Made by a program: the position numbers and the translations under genes. DNA of 64,000 nucleotides from an uncultured Roseobacter sp. (GTDB lineage Bacteria; Pseudomonadota; Alphaproteobacteria; Rhodobacterales; Rhodobacteraceae). Location of the stretch: NCBI RefSeq assembly GCF_947499265.1, contig NZ_CANMNK010000006.1:1-64000 (forward strand), in the 5' to 3' direction. The notes beneath the pieces were generated by a model that saw only the letters and a program-made list of their open reading frames with translations, searched no databases and was not told where the DNA came from. This document shows, one piece after another, positions 53,716 through 62,813 of the stretch (positions are counted from its first letter, which is position 1; the number at the start of each line of letters is the position of its first letter).

Positions 53716-54861
53716 TCAGTCGTCCAATGCCGATAACAGGAGATTGGCCGCAGCCTCTGCTGATCCGTCACCAGCCAGTGCCAAGGTGACAATGGCGCGC
53801 CGTGACGGTACATAAGCAGCAACGGCTTTCGCACCCTCAACGCCACCGGAGTGCCCAAGCCAGAGCGTCGGGCCTTCGGCAGTGGGCACGTCGTAGGCCA
53901 TCACGCCCAGCCCGTACCAAAGACCGGGATCCGCCATCGGATAGAGGTCATGAAACATCTCTTCGACCTGTGCAGTGGGCAGAATATCTCCTGCAAAAAG
54001 GTCCTGCAGGAAAATCGCCATGCTGCCTGCATCGGCAACGACACCTCCGGCAGCCTGTGCGTGCGCCGGGTTAAATTGATCGGTTGCAAGTGGGGCCAAG
54101 TCAGTGAGGGGATCGTCCGGCGCCAGCACGCGTATGCGCGGTGCCCGGCTGCGCGACAGCACCAGGTCCGTTGCCGCCTGATGATAGGGTTTACCGGTTA
54201 CCTCTTCGAGGACCACGCCGAGCAGGGTGTAGCCCGAGTTGGAATAGCGCCAATATGTGCCGGGGCAGGCGTAGGAGCCGCGCCGGTTCAGGACGTCAAT
54301 AAGGTCGGGTAAATCCAGCACGGCACTGTTTTTGCGCACCTGCGCATCTTCATTCGCGCTGAACAAGCCGGAAGTGTGGTTCAGCAGCATTTGCAACGTG
54401 ATCAGATCTCCGTTCGGCACACCGGACACATAATCGGAGATCGGGGTGTCGAGAGAGAGGCGATCATCGGCCTGCAGCCGAAGAATGGCCGCAGCGGTGG
54501 CGATTTTCCCAACGCTTGCCCAATAGTGCAATTGCTCTGCGCCGGAGCCCTCCTGATGCGCCCAGGGCGATCCACCCTCTTGCCAAACGGCGGCAGTCAT
54601 TGAGCGGGCTTTGGTTGCCCGGAAGGCGGTGTCAAAATTTGCGGCGAGACGGGTTATTTCAGTTTCCGACAGACCGGATTGTGCTGCTGGGTTGAGGGTC
54701 ACGCTCGACTTTGGAAGCGGGTCCCGCAGCGATGGTCCGGCATAGGTCGCAGGGGCGGAGCATGTAGCGGGCACAATGGGAGTTTGTGACGTGCAGGCGA
54801 CGGCAACCGCAATGCCTGCAACTCCGACCGCGAGCATGACTTTCGCCAAATGTCCGTGCAT
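53716..54861 (-). CDS. Beta-lactamase-fold serine hydrolase lipoprotein
   Basis: A 381-residue class C beta-lactamase/esterase-family protein. Motifs: SVGK (SxxK, near residue 117), YSN (YxN, near 208) and HSGG (HxG, near 338), giving a complete active site. The N-terminus is a lipoprotein signal ending in VAVAC, so it is anchored in a membrane facing the periplasm. It runs tail to tail with the radical SAM gene. It may be an ordinary peptidase/esterase or take part in processing of the RiPP. Confidence 0.85.
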   Translation of the reverse strand: MHGHLAKVMLAVGVAGIAVAVACTSQTPIVPATCSAPATYAGPSLRDPLPKSSVTLNPAAQSGLSETEITRLAANFDTAFRATKARSMTAAVWQEGGSPWAHQEGSGAEQLHYWASVGKIATAAAILRLQADDRLSLDTPISDYVSGVPNGDLITLQMLLNHTSGLFSANEDAQVRKNSAVLDLPDLIDVLNRRGSYACPGTYWRYSNSGYTLLGVVLEEVTGKPYHQAATDLVLSRSRAPRIRVLAPDDPLTDLAPLATDQFNPAHAQAAGGVVADAGSMAIFLQDLFAGDILPTAQVEEMFHDLYPMADPGLWYGLGVMAYDVPTAEGPTLWLGHSGGVEGAKAVAAYVPSRRAIVTLALAGDGSAEAAANLLLSALDD

Positions 54862-55307
54862 GATCAGATGTCTCTTTTATGAAGTCTGACTGAGTAAAAT
54901 GCCGTCGTGAAGGGGGCGTTGGGCTGCCACCGCAACGTTACGTATTTTTTGACCGACGTTCCAAGAGTGAAGCGCGTTTTTTCGTTCAAACAGGGCTAAG
55001 GAACCCCCTGGAAAAGAACCAAAATCAGCTTTGCGGCAGGCCGGCATTTTCGGTGTACTTCGCACTTTCACCTGACCAGCTTCTTCCGGTGCATTCTCTT
55101 GCCTGCGCTGATCTTGCGTTTGACCGTGGGAATGGATGCGACATTGGATCATGTGCGCATCGAGATCCTATTACCCGCAGATGCCAGTACCCACGCTTGG
55201 GTTACCGCAGATTGAAAAGGCGAGCCGGTCGCCCAAAGCCGAATTTCGGTTTCAGGGTCGTCGGCTCGCCTCAGTCAAGAAACGTTACATTTCGTGGTCA
55301 AGGAAGC
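54862..55307. other. Spacer between the serine hydrolase and LuxP-like genes
   Basis: No gene was found. It contains the terminator of the LuxP-like operon at 55215-55271. Confidence 0.4.
55215..55271 (-). terminator. Terminator of the LuxP-like ABC operon
   Basis: On the minus strand AGGCGAGCC (55271-55263) pairs with GGCTCGCCT (55226-55218), with an inner hairpin, followed by a T-run (TTTT at 55218-55215). It lies about 40 bases after the binding-protein stop. Confidence 0.7.
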
Positions 55308-56450
55308 TTAGCGGTCAAGCGCCCCCACGCCCGAGAACCGGAAGGCTTCTTGTTCAAGGGCATCGATTTCCTCCACCGTCATTTCGTCATGCGCGATGGT
55401 GATCCGACCCAGGAACACGAACGGCAGTTCCGAGGCGCGGTCTTCAAGATGATACTTGATCGCTTCGGCCGTTGCGGCACCTACATCGTCGCCCATCCGC
55501 ATCGGGGTTGCGTCCAGCTCGCCGCGGCGGATTGCATCCAGCTCCAGGCCGGTGCCACCCCATCCGGTTGAAAAGACATCCTTTTCAGCGCCAACCGCGA
55601 TCTGTGCCTCGACCGATCCCATGGCCATGGCGGTGTTCGCATTGTGGATGATCTTGGCTTCGGGGTAGGCCTGCAGGATCAGGCTGGTACCTTCGAAACC
55701 ACCTTCGCGCTGGTATTCGCCGTAGTGCTCATAGACCGCGTTCCAGTTGCCTTTCTCGGCCACGCAATCCTTGAAATCACCGGACCGCTGGTTGTCGGTG
55801 ATCCCGGGAATGCCGCGGTTCATCGCATAGGTGACATCATTCCCCAAGCGTCCGAGCATATAGTCGCACATCTTGAGCGCACCGAAGGCCGAGGAGAAAT
55901 CAAACCAGTTCGCCGGTTGGTTTTCCAGATAGGTCAGCGGCGTGTGGAACGCCCAGACAAAGGTGGTCAGATCCGGATTGCCCGAGAGCTTGTCGATGTT
56001 GTCGGCCTGTGTCGCCAATTCCGACGGACCGAAAATCACGAAATCATAGAGATCGGCATCCTGGTCTACCTGCGATGCGTAGGTGGATTGCAGCGAATGC
56101 TCAATCTGACGCGAGGCGAATTCAGTTGTTTCATAGGCAATGCCCAGTTGGTCCAGTCGTTTGACCAAGGCCAGATAGTTGCGCGCCCAGAAGTCCGAAG
56201 TGTCTGCCGAGGGATAGATCAGAGCGATCTGGATCGGGTTTTCCAGGCTGCCTTTGAAGGGCACGGCTTCGGCCCCGACGACGGCTTGCAGCGCTTCCAA
56301 AGTGCCCTCGGCGTTGACCTGTTCAGGCACCCAATAGTCGCGTTCGCCATCGTTAGGCAGGGTTTTGAGCGGCAAGTGCCCATCGGCAAATGCCATGCTG
56401 CCTGCCAGCATTGCCGCGACACAGGTCGCTTTGCGTAGATACGTTTTCAT
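55308..56450 (-). CDS. LuxP-like periplasmic binding protein of a CUT2 ABC system
   Basis: A 380-residue binding protein with signal peptide MKTYLRKATCVAAMLAGSMA. The C-terminal third (STGWGGTGLELDAIRRGELD, then PMRMGDDVGAATAEAIKYHLED) is close to Vibrio LuxP, the AI-2 receptor. By hand alignment LuxP Ser79, Trp82, Arg215, Thr266, Trp289 and Arg310 match S85, W88, R222, T273, W297 and R318; Gln77 and Ser265 are changed to D83 and N272. GGAGG selects ATG 56450. Unlike LuxP it lies in an ABC operon, so it may import AI-2 or a related furanose or sugar. Last gene of its operon. Confidence 0.82.
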   Translation of the reverse strand: MKTYLRKATCVAAMLAGSMAFADGHLPLKTLPNDGERDYWVPEQVNAEGTLEALQAVVGAEAVPFKGSLENPIQIALIYPSADTSDFWARNYLALVKRLDQLGIAYETTEFASRQIEHSLQSTYASQVDQDADLYDFVIFGPSELATQADNIDKLSGNPDLTTFVWAFHTPLTYLENQPANWFDFSSAFGALKMCDYMLGRLGNDVTYAMNRGIPGITDNQRSGDFKDCVAEKGNWNAVYEHYGEYQREGGFEGTSLILQAYPEAKIIHNANTAMAMGSVEAQIAVGAEKDVFSTGWGGTGLELDAIRRGELDATPMRMGDDVGAATAEAIKYHLEDRASELPFVFLGRITIAHDEMTVEEIDALEQEAFRFSGVGALDR

Positions 56451-56500
56451 CATGATACCTCCCATGGTGATGAAAAGGGGGTTGCCCCCGGTCGATTGTT

Positions 56501-57613
56501 TTAGGTGGTTGCCGGGCCGCCGAGGGCCGCACCAAGTGCGAGGAGCACGAGGATTGCGACGGCCAGGCCAATGGCCAGAAGGCCGATTTTCCGGTTGTCA
56601 GGATTGGCGATAACTGCCGCCATGCCACCGCTGCCGTCGCGGTCTTTCTTTTGCAGCCAGGTGTAGATCGCGACCGACAGGATGATGACGACGCCGGAGG
56701 CCACCGACTGCCAGAAGAATTCGATCCGCAGTGTCACCAGCGCGTTGATCATCATCGACAGCAGCAGCACCCCGGCCAGAGACCCGATCATCGAAGCACG
56801 TCCACCAAAGAGAGACGTTCCCCCCACAACCACCGCCGCGATGACGTGCAGATTGAAATAGGGGGCCGAGGTTGCCTGCACCGCGTTCAGCTTGCCGGTG
56901 AGCATCAGGCCTGCCAGTGCGGCCATCGTGCCCATCAGAACATAGGCATAGACGCGGTGCCGGTCGACGCTGATCCCGGTCATCTCCGAGGCTTCGGGGT
57001 TCGATCCGATGGCGATGGTGTAGCGGCCAAAATGTGTGGCGCGCAGCAGAATGTAGCCTGCAATCAGCGTCAGCAAGCCAATGACGACCGGTGTTGGCAG
57101 AAATTGCAGGGTCTGCCCGCGCCCTATCTCGGTGATCAGATCGGGAAACCGGGCCAGCACGAGGCCTTTGGCCAGCACCAGCGCAAAGCCTCGATACACC
57201 AGATCCATGGCCAGCGTGCCGATCAGATCCGGCACCCGAAAGACCGTGATCACCAGACCGTTGATCAGCCCCATGCCCGCGCCAAGCGCCAGACAGATGA
57301 TCACCGCGACCCACGCGGGGAAATCGTATTGCTTGATCAGGAAGGCCATCATGATGGCAGAGAGGGCGGCAACGGACCCAATCGACAGATCAATCCCGCG
57401 TTGGGTGATGACAAAGGTCATCGCCATGGCCATGGGCATGTAGAGGGCCGCATCCAACAGGATCTGGTTGATGTTGGACATCCGGAAATACCGGGCGGGT
57501 TCAACTGCGCCCATGAAGAGCGCGATCATGGCAATCATAGCCATGGGCCCCAGGATGCCCATGTAGGGTTCGATCCGCGCGGCGAGGCTTGTGGGTGTGG
57601 CTGCGGCGCTCAT
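56501..57613 (-). CDS. CUT2 ABC permease (RbsC-like)
   Basis: A 370-residue BPD_transp_2 permease; AMTFVITQRGIDLSIGSVA and AAVVVGGTSLFGGRASMIG are family signatures. It overlaps the ATPase stop by four bases. An Ala/Gly-rich C-terminal helix forms an extra tail. Membrane partner of the LuxP-like binding protein. Confidence 0.88.
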   Translation of the reverse strand: MSAAATPTSLAARIEPYMGILGPMAMIAMIALFMGAVEPARYFRMSNINQILLDAALYMPMAMAMTFVITQRGIDLSIGSVAALSAIMMAFLIKQYDFPAWVAVIICLALGAGMGLINGLVITVFRVPDLIGTLAMDLVYRGFALVLAKGLVLARFPDLITEIGRGQTLQFLPTPVVIGLLTLIAGYILLRATHFGRYTIAIGSNPEASEMTGISVDRHRVYAYVLMGTMAALAGLMLTGKLNAVQATSAPYFNLHVIAAVVVGGTSLFGGRASMIGSLAGVLLLSMMINALVTLRIEFFWQSVASGVVIILSVAIYTWLQKKDRDGSGGMAAVIANPDNRKIGLLAIGLAVAILVLLALGAALGGPATT

Positions 57614-58386
57614 GCTGCGGCACCTCCTTGTGTAAGATTTGCGCCCGTGATGAGCCCCAGGACTTCCTGGCTGGTGGTTTCAGCGGTGCGCACAACGCCC
57701 GCACATTCGCCGCGGCGCATCACGTGGATGCGGTCTGAAATCTCAAAGACATCATCCAGCGCGTGACTGATCACGATGACGGCCAGGCCCTGGTCCTTGA
57801 GGACTTCGATCAGTTTCAGCGTCCGCGCGGTTTCCTGCGGACCAAGGGCGGCGGTGGGTTCGTCCATCACCAGTACCCGCAAATCGTCGTGGCGTACCGC
57901 GCGCGCAATCGCAACGGCCTGCCGCTGTCCCCCCGACAGGCTTTCCGTCATCACATCCATGCTCTTGAGCTGCACGCCCAATCTGTCTTTCAGAACGGCG
58001 GTGGCCTGTTCGGTCATTTCGCGATTGTCGAGGATCGGGATGCCCATCACCCGCTTGGTCAGCTCAGAGCCGAGAAAGAGATTTTGCGCAGGTGTGAGAT
58101 GATCGGCAATCGCAAGGTTCTGATAAACCGCATCGATGCCATTGGTGATCGCATCCGCATGGCTCGACATGACCAGGGGCGCGCCGTCGAATGTCATATG
58201 CCCTTCGGTCGGCTGATACACACCGGTCAGCACCTTGATCAACGTTGATTTACCCGCGCCATTGTCCCCAACGATTGCAAGCACCTCCCCGGCATAGGCC
58301 GTCAGATCGACATTGCGCAGGGCGGTGACGCCACCGAAACGCTTCGTAATGCCGTGCATTTCGATGATAGGGGTGGGGTCGGACAT
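57610..58386 (-). CDS. CUT2 ABC ATPase, single-domain
   Basis: A 258-residue ATPase: Walker A GDNGAGKST, signature LSGGQRQAV, Walker B VLVMDEPTAALG. A single ABC domain as in FrcA-type proteins, half the size of RbsA. First gene of the operon, with the GTTACCGGTAAC operator upstream. Confidence 0.88.
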   Translation of the reverse strand: MSDPTPIIEMHGITKRFGGVTALRNVDLTAYAGEVLAIVGDNGAGKSTLIKVLTGVYQPTEGHMTFDGAPLVMSSHADAITNGIDAVYQNLAIADHLTPAQNLFLGSELTKRVMGIPILDNREMTEQATAVLKDRLGVQLKSMDVMTESLSGGQRQAVAIARAVRHDDLRVLVMDEPTAALGPQETARTLKLIEVLKDQGLAVIVISHALDDVFEISDRIHVMRRGECAGVVRTAETTSQEVLGLITGANLTQGGAAA

Positions 58387-58873
58387 CGCGCTGCTCCTTC
58401 AGGGTCTCATTCATGCGTTTTGCGGTGAAGATGAAAAACATGAGACCCGTAAGTGGTCACACCGATGCTGCCCGTAGACAGTCATCTTTTTGTCTTGCCT
58501 CCCCCGCGCGACAGGCAGCCAAATCTAGGTTACCGGTAACGTAGCTCTAGCATTTGTGGAATTGCGCCACCTGTCAAGTCAATTGTAACGGTGATCAGAT
58601 TGGGTCAGGTAACGTGGGCAGTCAGAGAGAGATATATTTTCCTAGAGCTTTGAAAAATTTGAGAAATGATGACACGCAGTGAAGGTTGAGATGGGCGTGA
58701 GACAACATGCTGGAAGCATTTCTCTGAGCGACCCATGGAAGGGAAAACGGGCGATCTCAACGCCGGTCCGACTCGTTGACTCGCTCGGCCTTTGCGCAAG
58801 CCAACCGATTGCCGTGACCTGTCCAATGCCTCAATCGAGCGCCACGCGCGCGGCGGCCATCATGCAAAACGCC
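58387..58873. other. Promoter region of the LuxP-like operon
   Basis: No gene. It holds the operator at 58529-58540 and related half-sites (GTAAC near 58586 and GGTAACG near 58608). Confidence 0.45.
58529..58540. promoter_or_regulatory. LacI-type operator candidate
   Basis: GTTACCGGTAAC is a perfect 12-base palindrome with a central CpG-containing CCGG, the form of operators bound by LacI-family repressors, about 140 bases before the ATPase start. No LacI gene is adjacent in the window. Confidence 0.55.
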
Positions 58874-59293
58874 CTAGCGGGATTTCCGAAGCAGAAGGTT
58901 GATCGCGTTCAGCAAATCCTTGGTATCCGTTGGCTTGCCCAAAGTGATGTCAGCGCCAAGGTCGCGCGAAATATTCAGCAGATCGGCCATTCCCTGGTTA
59001 TGAATGGCGCCCGAAATGGCGATGATCGGCATCTCTTTCATCCAGGGTTCGAGGTTCCAGCTGAGCGCGCCCCGCAGTCTGGAGATCAGGGAAATACCAC
59101 CATCGGGGACTGACTTATTGTCTTTCAGCACGATGATGTCAGTGATCAAAAGGTCGAACTTCGCCGCAGAAATATGTGCAAAAGCATCGGTGGCCGAGGT
59201 GCATGTCGTGATCTCATGCCCCTCCGCGGTCAGAACTTCGCTCAGCACGGTCGCGAGGCTCTCGTCATCTTCCATCAATAGTATCTTGGCCAC
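58874..59293 (-). CDS. Single-domain response regulator
   Basis: A 139-residue receiver only. Acidic pair Asp 9-10, phospho-acceptor Asp 52 in LLITDIIV and late Lys in LGKPTD. Follows the hybrid kinase by about 100 bases on the same strand, so it is probably a phospho-relay partner. Confidence 0.88.
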   Translation of the reverse strand: MAKILLMEDDESLATVLSEVLTAEGHEITTCTSATDAFAHISAAKFDLLITDIIVLKDNKSVPDGGISLISRLRGALSWNLEPWMKEMPIIAISGAIHNQGMADLLNISRDLGADITLGKPTDTKDLLNAINLLLRKSR

Positions 59294-59397
59294 CGGCTAC
59301 TCCGTATGTTCGTTTGGTTCGAGTGGATGGTCCGGATCCCACAGAGCCATCATTGGGGGCAGTAAGTTTCGTTTTCGACAAGCATCCCTACCAGCGC

Positions 59398-61701
59398 TCA
59401 CTTTTCATCTACCTTCGATGTCACGGCGAGCGCCTCTGCCAGGATTTCAGCCAATTCCACAGGCGGGCAGGGCTTTTGCACCATCGGTGCCACGACCTTT
59501 CCCATTTCAGAAGAGGTAAACCCGGTGTAGCCCGACATGTAAACAACCGGCAGGCCCGGGCGCAGTTTCCGGACACGGCTGGCCAATTCAAAACCGCCAA
59601 TGCCGCCGGGCATGACAATGTCCGTCAGCAGCAGATCAACCTGCGTGCCGTCTTCAATGATTTGCAACGCTTCCGGTCCTGATCGCGCGGGGATGAAACT
59701 GAACCCCAGTTCGGCGATCAGATCTTCCATCACCACCAACAGGCTCTCTTCATCCTCGGCAACAAGAATTTGCTGACCGTTGCCGCGCCGAATGGGCAGG
59801 CGCGTGATCGGGGCTTCGCGTTCGTTTTCGGTTGTTCCGCGGGGCAGGATCATGCGGATCGTGCTGCCGTATCCCAGTTCGGAGTAGATGCGCAATTCGC
59901 CGTCGGAATGCTGAATGAAGCCATAGACCATCGACAGGCCCAGACCTGTGCCGGAGTTGGTGTCCTTGGTGGTGAAAAACGGATCGATGGCGCGCCGCTT
60001 CACTTCATCGGTCATGCCGGGTCCGTCATCCGTGACCGATATTTCCACATACCGATACGCCCGGGCATCATGGCGTGCGACATCTTCGGCGTGCTCCTCC
60101 ATCATGCCCTGTGTGATATAGGCATGCAGGTCTTCGCGCCGCAGCGCCAGGTCCACATCCACTTCATCCAGCGCGCGTGCCTTGATGATGATCTTGCGTC
60201 CCTTGCCAGTGCGCATGATGGCGTCCCGGCTGTTCAGGACCAGGTTCAGCAATGCATTGTCCAACTGACCGTGGTCGCAATAGACAAGCAGCTCCGGATC
60301 CGGCGGGACCAAGACAATGTCAACATTCGCCTCGATGGCGGGCCGGGCGAGTGCTTCGAATTCTCTGAAACTATCCGCCAGCGCGCGCGATTTTGCGAGG
60401 CCGGGTTGGCGCTTGGCAAAAGCCAGCAGACGACCGGTCAATTCGCGCCCGCGCTCAACAGCGCCAAGCGCTGTCTTCAGCACCCGGTCTGAGCGGTCGG
60501 AGATGTTATCTGCCCGTGTGAGCTGCATGGCATAAAGGATCGTTGCGAGCAGGTTGTTGAAGTCATGGGCAATGCCGCCGGTCAGTTGGCCAAGGGCGTC
60601 AAGCCTGCCCTTGCGTTCGATCTGCTGCCGATTTTTTTCAAGCAGCGACACATCGTCTAGCACGATGACACACCGCAAATTACTGGCTTCATCTTCCACC
60701 AGCGCGCTGGAGACGCGCACATAGCGGTTCTCGTGGTGCCCGTCCCGTGTCATCAAATGCGTCTCACCGGTGAGCACCTGACCCGCCAGCGCACGATTGA
60801 TCGGGTCCGACGAGGCATCAAGCGGGCGCATGTCCACGATGTCCAGGAACTTGATCCTTTCTGGCCACTGGAAGGGCGTTTGCTGTGATTTTCCGCCCAG
60901 CATGTGCCGTGCGGCGGGGTTGATCACATCGACAACGCCATGCTGGTCGAGACCGATAATGCCGTTCATCGTCGTGTCGAGCACAACGCGTAATTGTTCG
61001 GACGCCGCGCCAAGGTCGCTGTTCACGTCGGAGAACCGGGTGCGCGTGGTGTTGACCGCAGCCAGGATCGCATCGAGGTCATCCACAACCGACGTATCAG
61101 GACGGTCCAGCGCAAGCGGCGGGCCATCCGTCAGCCAATTCGGTTCTGAGACGTAGGCGGCGATCCGACGCAAATGCCGACTGACCAGCCGGGAAAAAAT
61201 CACAAAGATGGCGATGGAAGCGAACCCGGCCTTGGCAACATTTGACAAGAAGACCACCAGCACCTGCGCATAGAGATCTGACCAGATGCGTGCGCGGCTG
61301 AGGCCCAGCTCAAGCGTACCAAGCGGGGTAACCCCACGCGCCTGATCGCGGTATACAAGTTCGATCTTGTCAAGCTGGAGGATTTCGTCGGGATCACTCG
61401 GCACACGCTCCCAGAGTCTGCCTTCGTCCGTAGACAGTTTTATCGACGCGATGTCAGGGTTCGAGAAGATGCCGTCCAATATCTGATCGACCTGCTGGAC
61501 GTCATAAGACCAGAGCGCCAGGCTGAGGCTTTGCCCAAACCCGTTTTGGATCTGCGGGGTGACCTCGCGCAGGGTGGCATCCTGTCGGTGGAATGTCAGA
61601 TATAGCTGAACCGAGGTGGCAATGACCGACAGCAGCGCACTAGTCAGCAGCACAAGAAGTAGCAGCTTGAACGCAAGGCGGTTGTTTGATCGCTCGGGCA
61701 T
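59398..61701 (-). CDS. Hybrid sensor histidine kinase with receiver domain
   Basis: A 767-residue membrane sensor. Two helices (about 9-33 and 147-170) enclose a periplasmic sensor domain. A PAS domain follows (240-350), then HisKA with LDALGQLTGGIAHDFNNLL and phosphorylated His 379. The ATPase domain has GPGMTDEVKRRAIDPFFTTK and GTGLGLSMVYGF. The C-terminal receiver has ILVAEDEESL and LLLTDIVMPGG. It lies 5 bases after the stop of the binding-protein gene (61707), so the two are cotranscribed. Confidence 0.92.
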   Translation of the reverse strand: MPERSNNRLAFKLLLLVLLTSALLSVIATSVQLYLTFHRQDATLREVTPQIQNGFGQSLSLALWSYDVQQVDQILDGIFSNPDIASIKLSTDEGRLWERVPSDPDEILQLDKIELVYRDQARGVTPLGTLELGLSRARIWSDLYAQVLVVFLSNVAKAGFASIAIFVIFSRLVSRHLRRIAAYVSEPNWLTDGPPLALDRPDTSVVDDLDAILAAVNTTRTRFSDVNSDLGAASEQLRVVLDTTMNGIIGLDQHGVVDVINPAARHMLGGKSQQTPFQWPERIKFLDIVDMRPLDASSDPINRALAGQVLTGETHLMTRDGHHENRYVRVSSALVEDEASNLRCVIVLDDVSLLEKNRQQIERKGRLDALGQLTGGIAHDFNNLLATILYAMQLTRADNISDRSDRVLKTALGAVERGRELTGRLLAFAKRQPGLAKSRALADSFREFEALARPAIEANVDIVLVPPDPELLVYCDHGQLDNALLNLVLNSRDAIMRTGKGRKIIIKARALDEVDVDLALRREDLHAYITQGMMEEHAEDVARHDARAYRYVEISVTDDGPGMTDEVKRRAIDPFFTTKDTNSGTGLGLSMVYGFIQHSDGELRIYSELGYGSTIRMILPRGTTENEREAPITRLPIRRGNGQQILVAEDEESLLVVMEDLIAELGFSFIPARSGPEALQIIEDGTQVDLLLTDIVMPGGIGGFELASRVRKLRPGLPVVYMSGYTGFTSSEMGKVVAPMVQKPCPPVELAEILAEALAVTSKVDEK

Positions 61702-61706
61702 CTAGG

Positions 61707-62456
61707 CTAGTTCAGATTATGTTTGATGAGCAGCGTGGCCAGCGACCCATCTGCCTGCATTTCAGCAAGCGCGGCGTTGAAGTCAGACACGATGGTTTCA
61801 TGGTCGGGCCTGAGTTTCGAGACCGCCATATGGATTTCCTGATCAGCCAATGCTGGGTCCATGAATTCGATTTGTTCCAAAAGCGCCGGGTCCGCACCGA
61901 GAATGGAGTGCCGTATCACATGCGTGCTGTCCAGCGTCAGATCAACGCGACCGGCCGCGACCATCTGAATGCCCTGAAGGGTGGTTGTGACCTCGAATTT
62001 GTTGAGGTGATCCGCGCCGTCAAATTCGGGCTCATAGAGAAAGCCCGTCCCCACTGCGATTGTGTAGGGCTGCAGCGAATTCAACCCACGATACATGATA
62101 TCCGATCCGTTCTTTCGAACGAATTTCACCTGCGTCTTGAAAAACGCGTCGGAATAGCTGAGCGACACCTGCATTTCCGGGTCAAGAAACAGGCTGGTCA
62201 CAACATCATAGTCGCCAGCTTTGGCGCCGCTGACCACACGCGACCAGGGCAGGATCGCCGTTTCCACGATATATCCGGCACGTGTCAAAACCGCACGTGT
62301 CACGTCTATCGAGATGCCCTGGCCCGGTAATGTCCCTCCGGAGAAAGGTGGCCATTCATCGGCCACCACGATCAGTTTTTCATCCGCAAAGGCAGGGCTT
62401 TTCGGGAGAAAAAGAGCAATTGTCAGAACAAAAAACCATTTTTTCAACAATGACAT
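61707..62456 (-). CDS. Periplasmic solute-binding protein, family 3
   Basis: About 249 residues; signal peptide MSLLKKWFFVLTIALFLPKSPAFA. SBP_bac_3 fold with VVADEWPPFSG, SIDVTRAVLTRAGYIVETAILPW and DYDVVTSLFLDPEMQV. No ABC transporter lies nearby; instead the hybrid kinase gene follows directly, so it probably presents a ligand to the kinase. The open frame starts at 62483; ATG 62456 begins the signal peptide. Confidence 0.85.
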   Translation of the reverse strand: MSLLKKWFFVLTIALFLPKSPAFADEKLIVVADEWPPFSGGTLPGQGISIDVTRAVLTRAGYIVETAILPWSRVVSGAKAGDYDVVTSLFLDPEMQVSLSYSDAFFKTQVKFVRKNGSDIMYRGLNSLQPYTIAVGTGFLYEPEFDGADHLNKFEVTTTLQGIQMVAAGRVDLTLDSTHVIRHSILGADPALLEQIEFMDPALADQEIHMAVSKLRPDHETIVSDFNAALAEMQADGSLATLLIKHNLN

Positions 62457-62813
62457 GGGAGGATCACCTATGCGCCTGTGCAAATCTGTCGGCGATTGTA
62501 TGAATAAATAGCCTGAGATTACAAGCTAGGGTAGCAAGACGAATGATCTAGTCGCCACGAACTTTTATTGCACAGAGGCGCCTTTCTCGTCCAATAAGCG
62601 TCCTCTTGAGACAGCGGATCAGAGCAACTTTCCCGCATCCGCCCCGTCGCTGTCCGCTCTTATAGGGAAGGAAGCAAATCCGCTGCGCAGCCATTTCGAA
62701 TTCCCGTCCACCCATCTAGGCAGGGGCAATAAAATCGGATGCACAGGAAACCGAACATGCAGACAAACCGAGGCCAGAAACGAAGCAAGCCAAGGGGGCG
62801 TGGAGCCCAAACG
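62457..62813. other. Divergent spacer
   Basis: Region between the divergent binding-protein and hydrolase genes. No gene is supported; a plus-strand frame extends upstream of 62814 but lacks a ribosome binding site. Confidence 0.4.

Noticed and set aside
56651-57766. Plus-strand frame of 371 codons opposite the permease
   Set aside because: His/Gln/Arg-rich shadow of the CUT2 permease gene.
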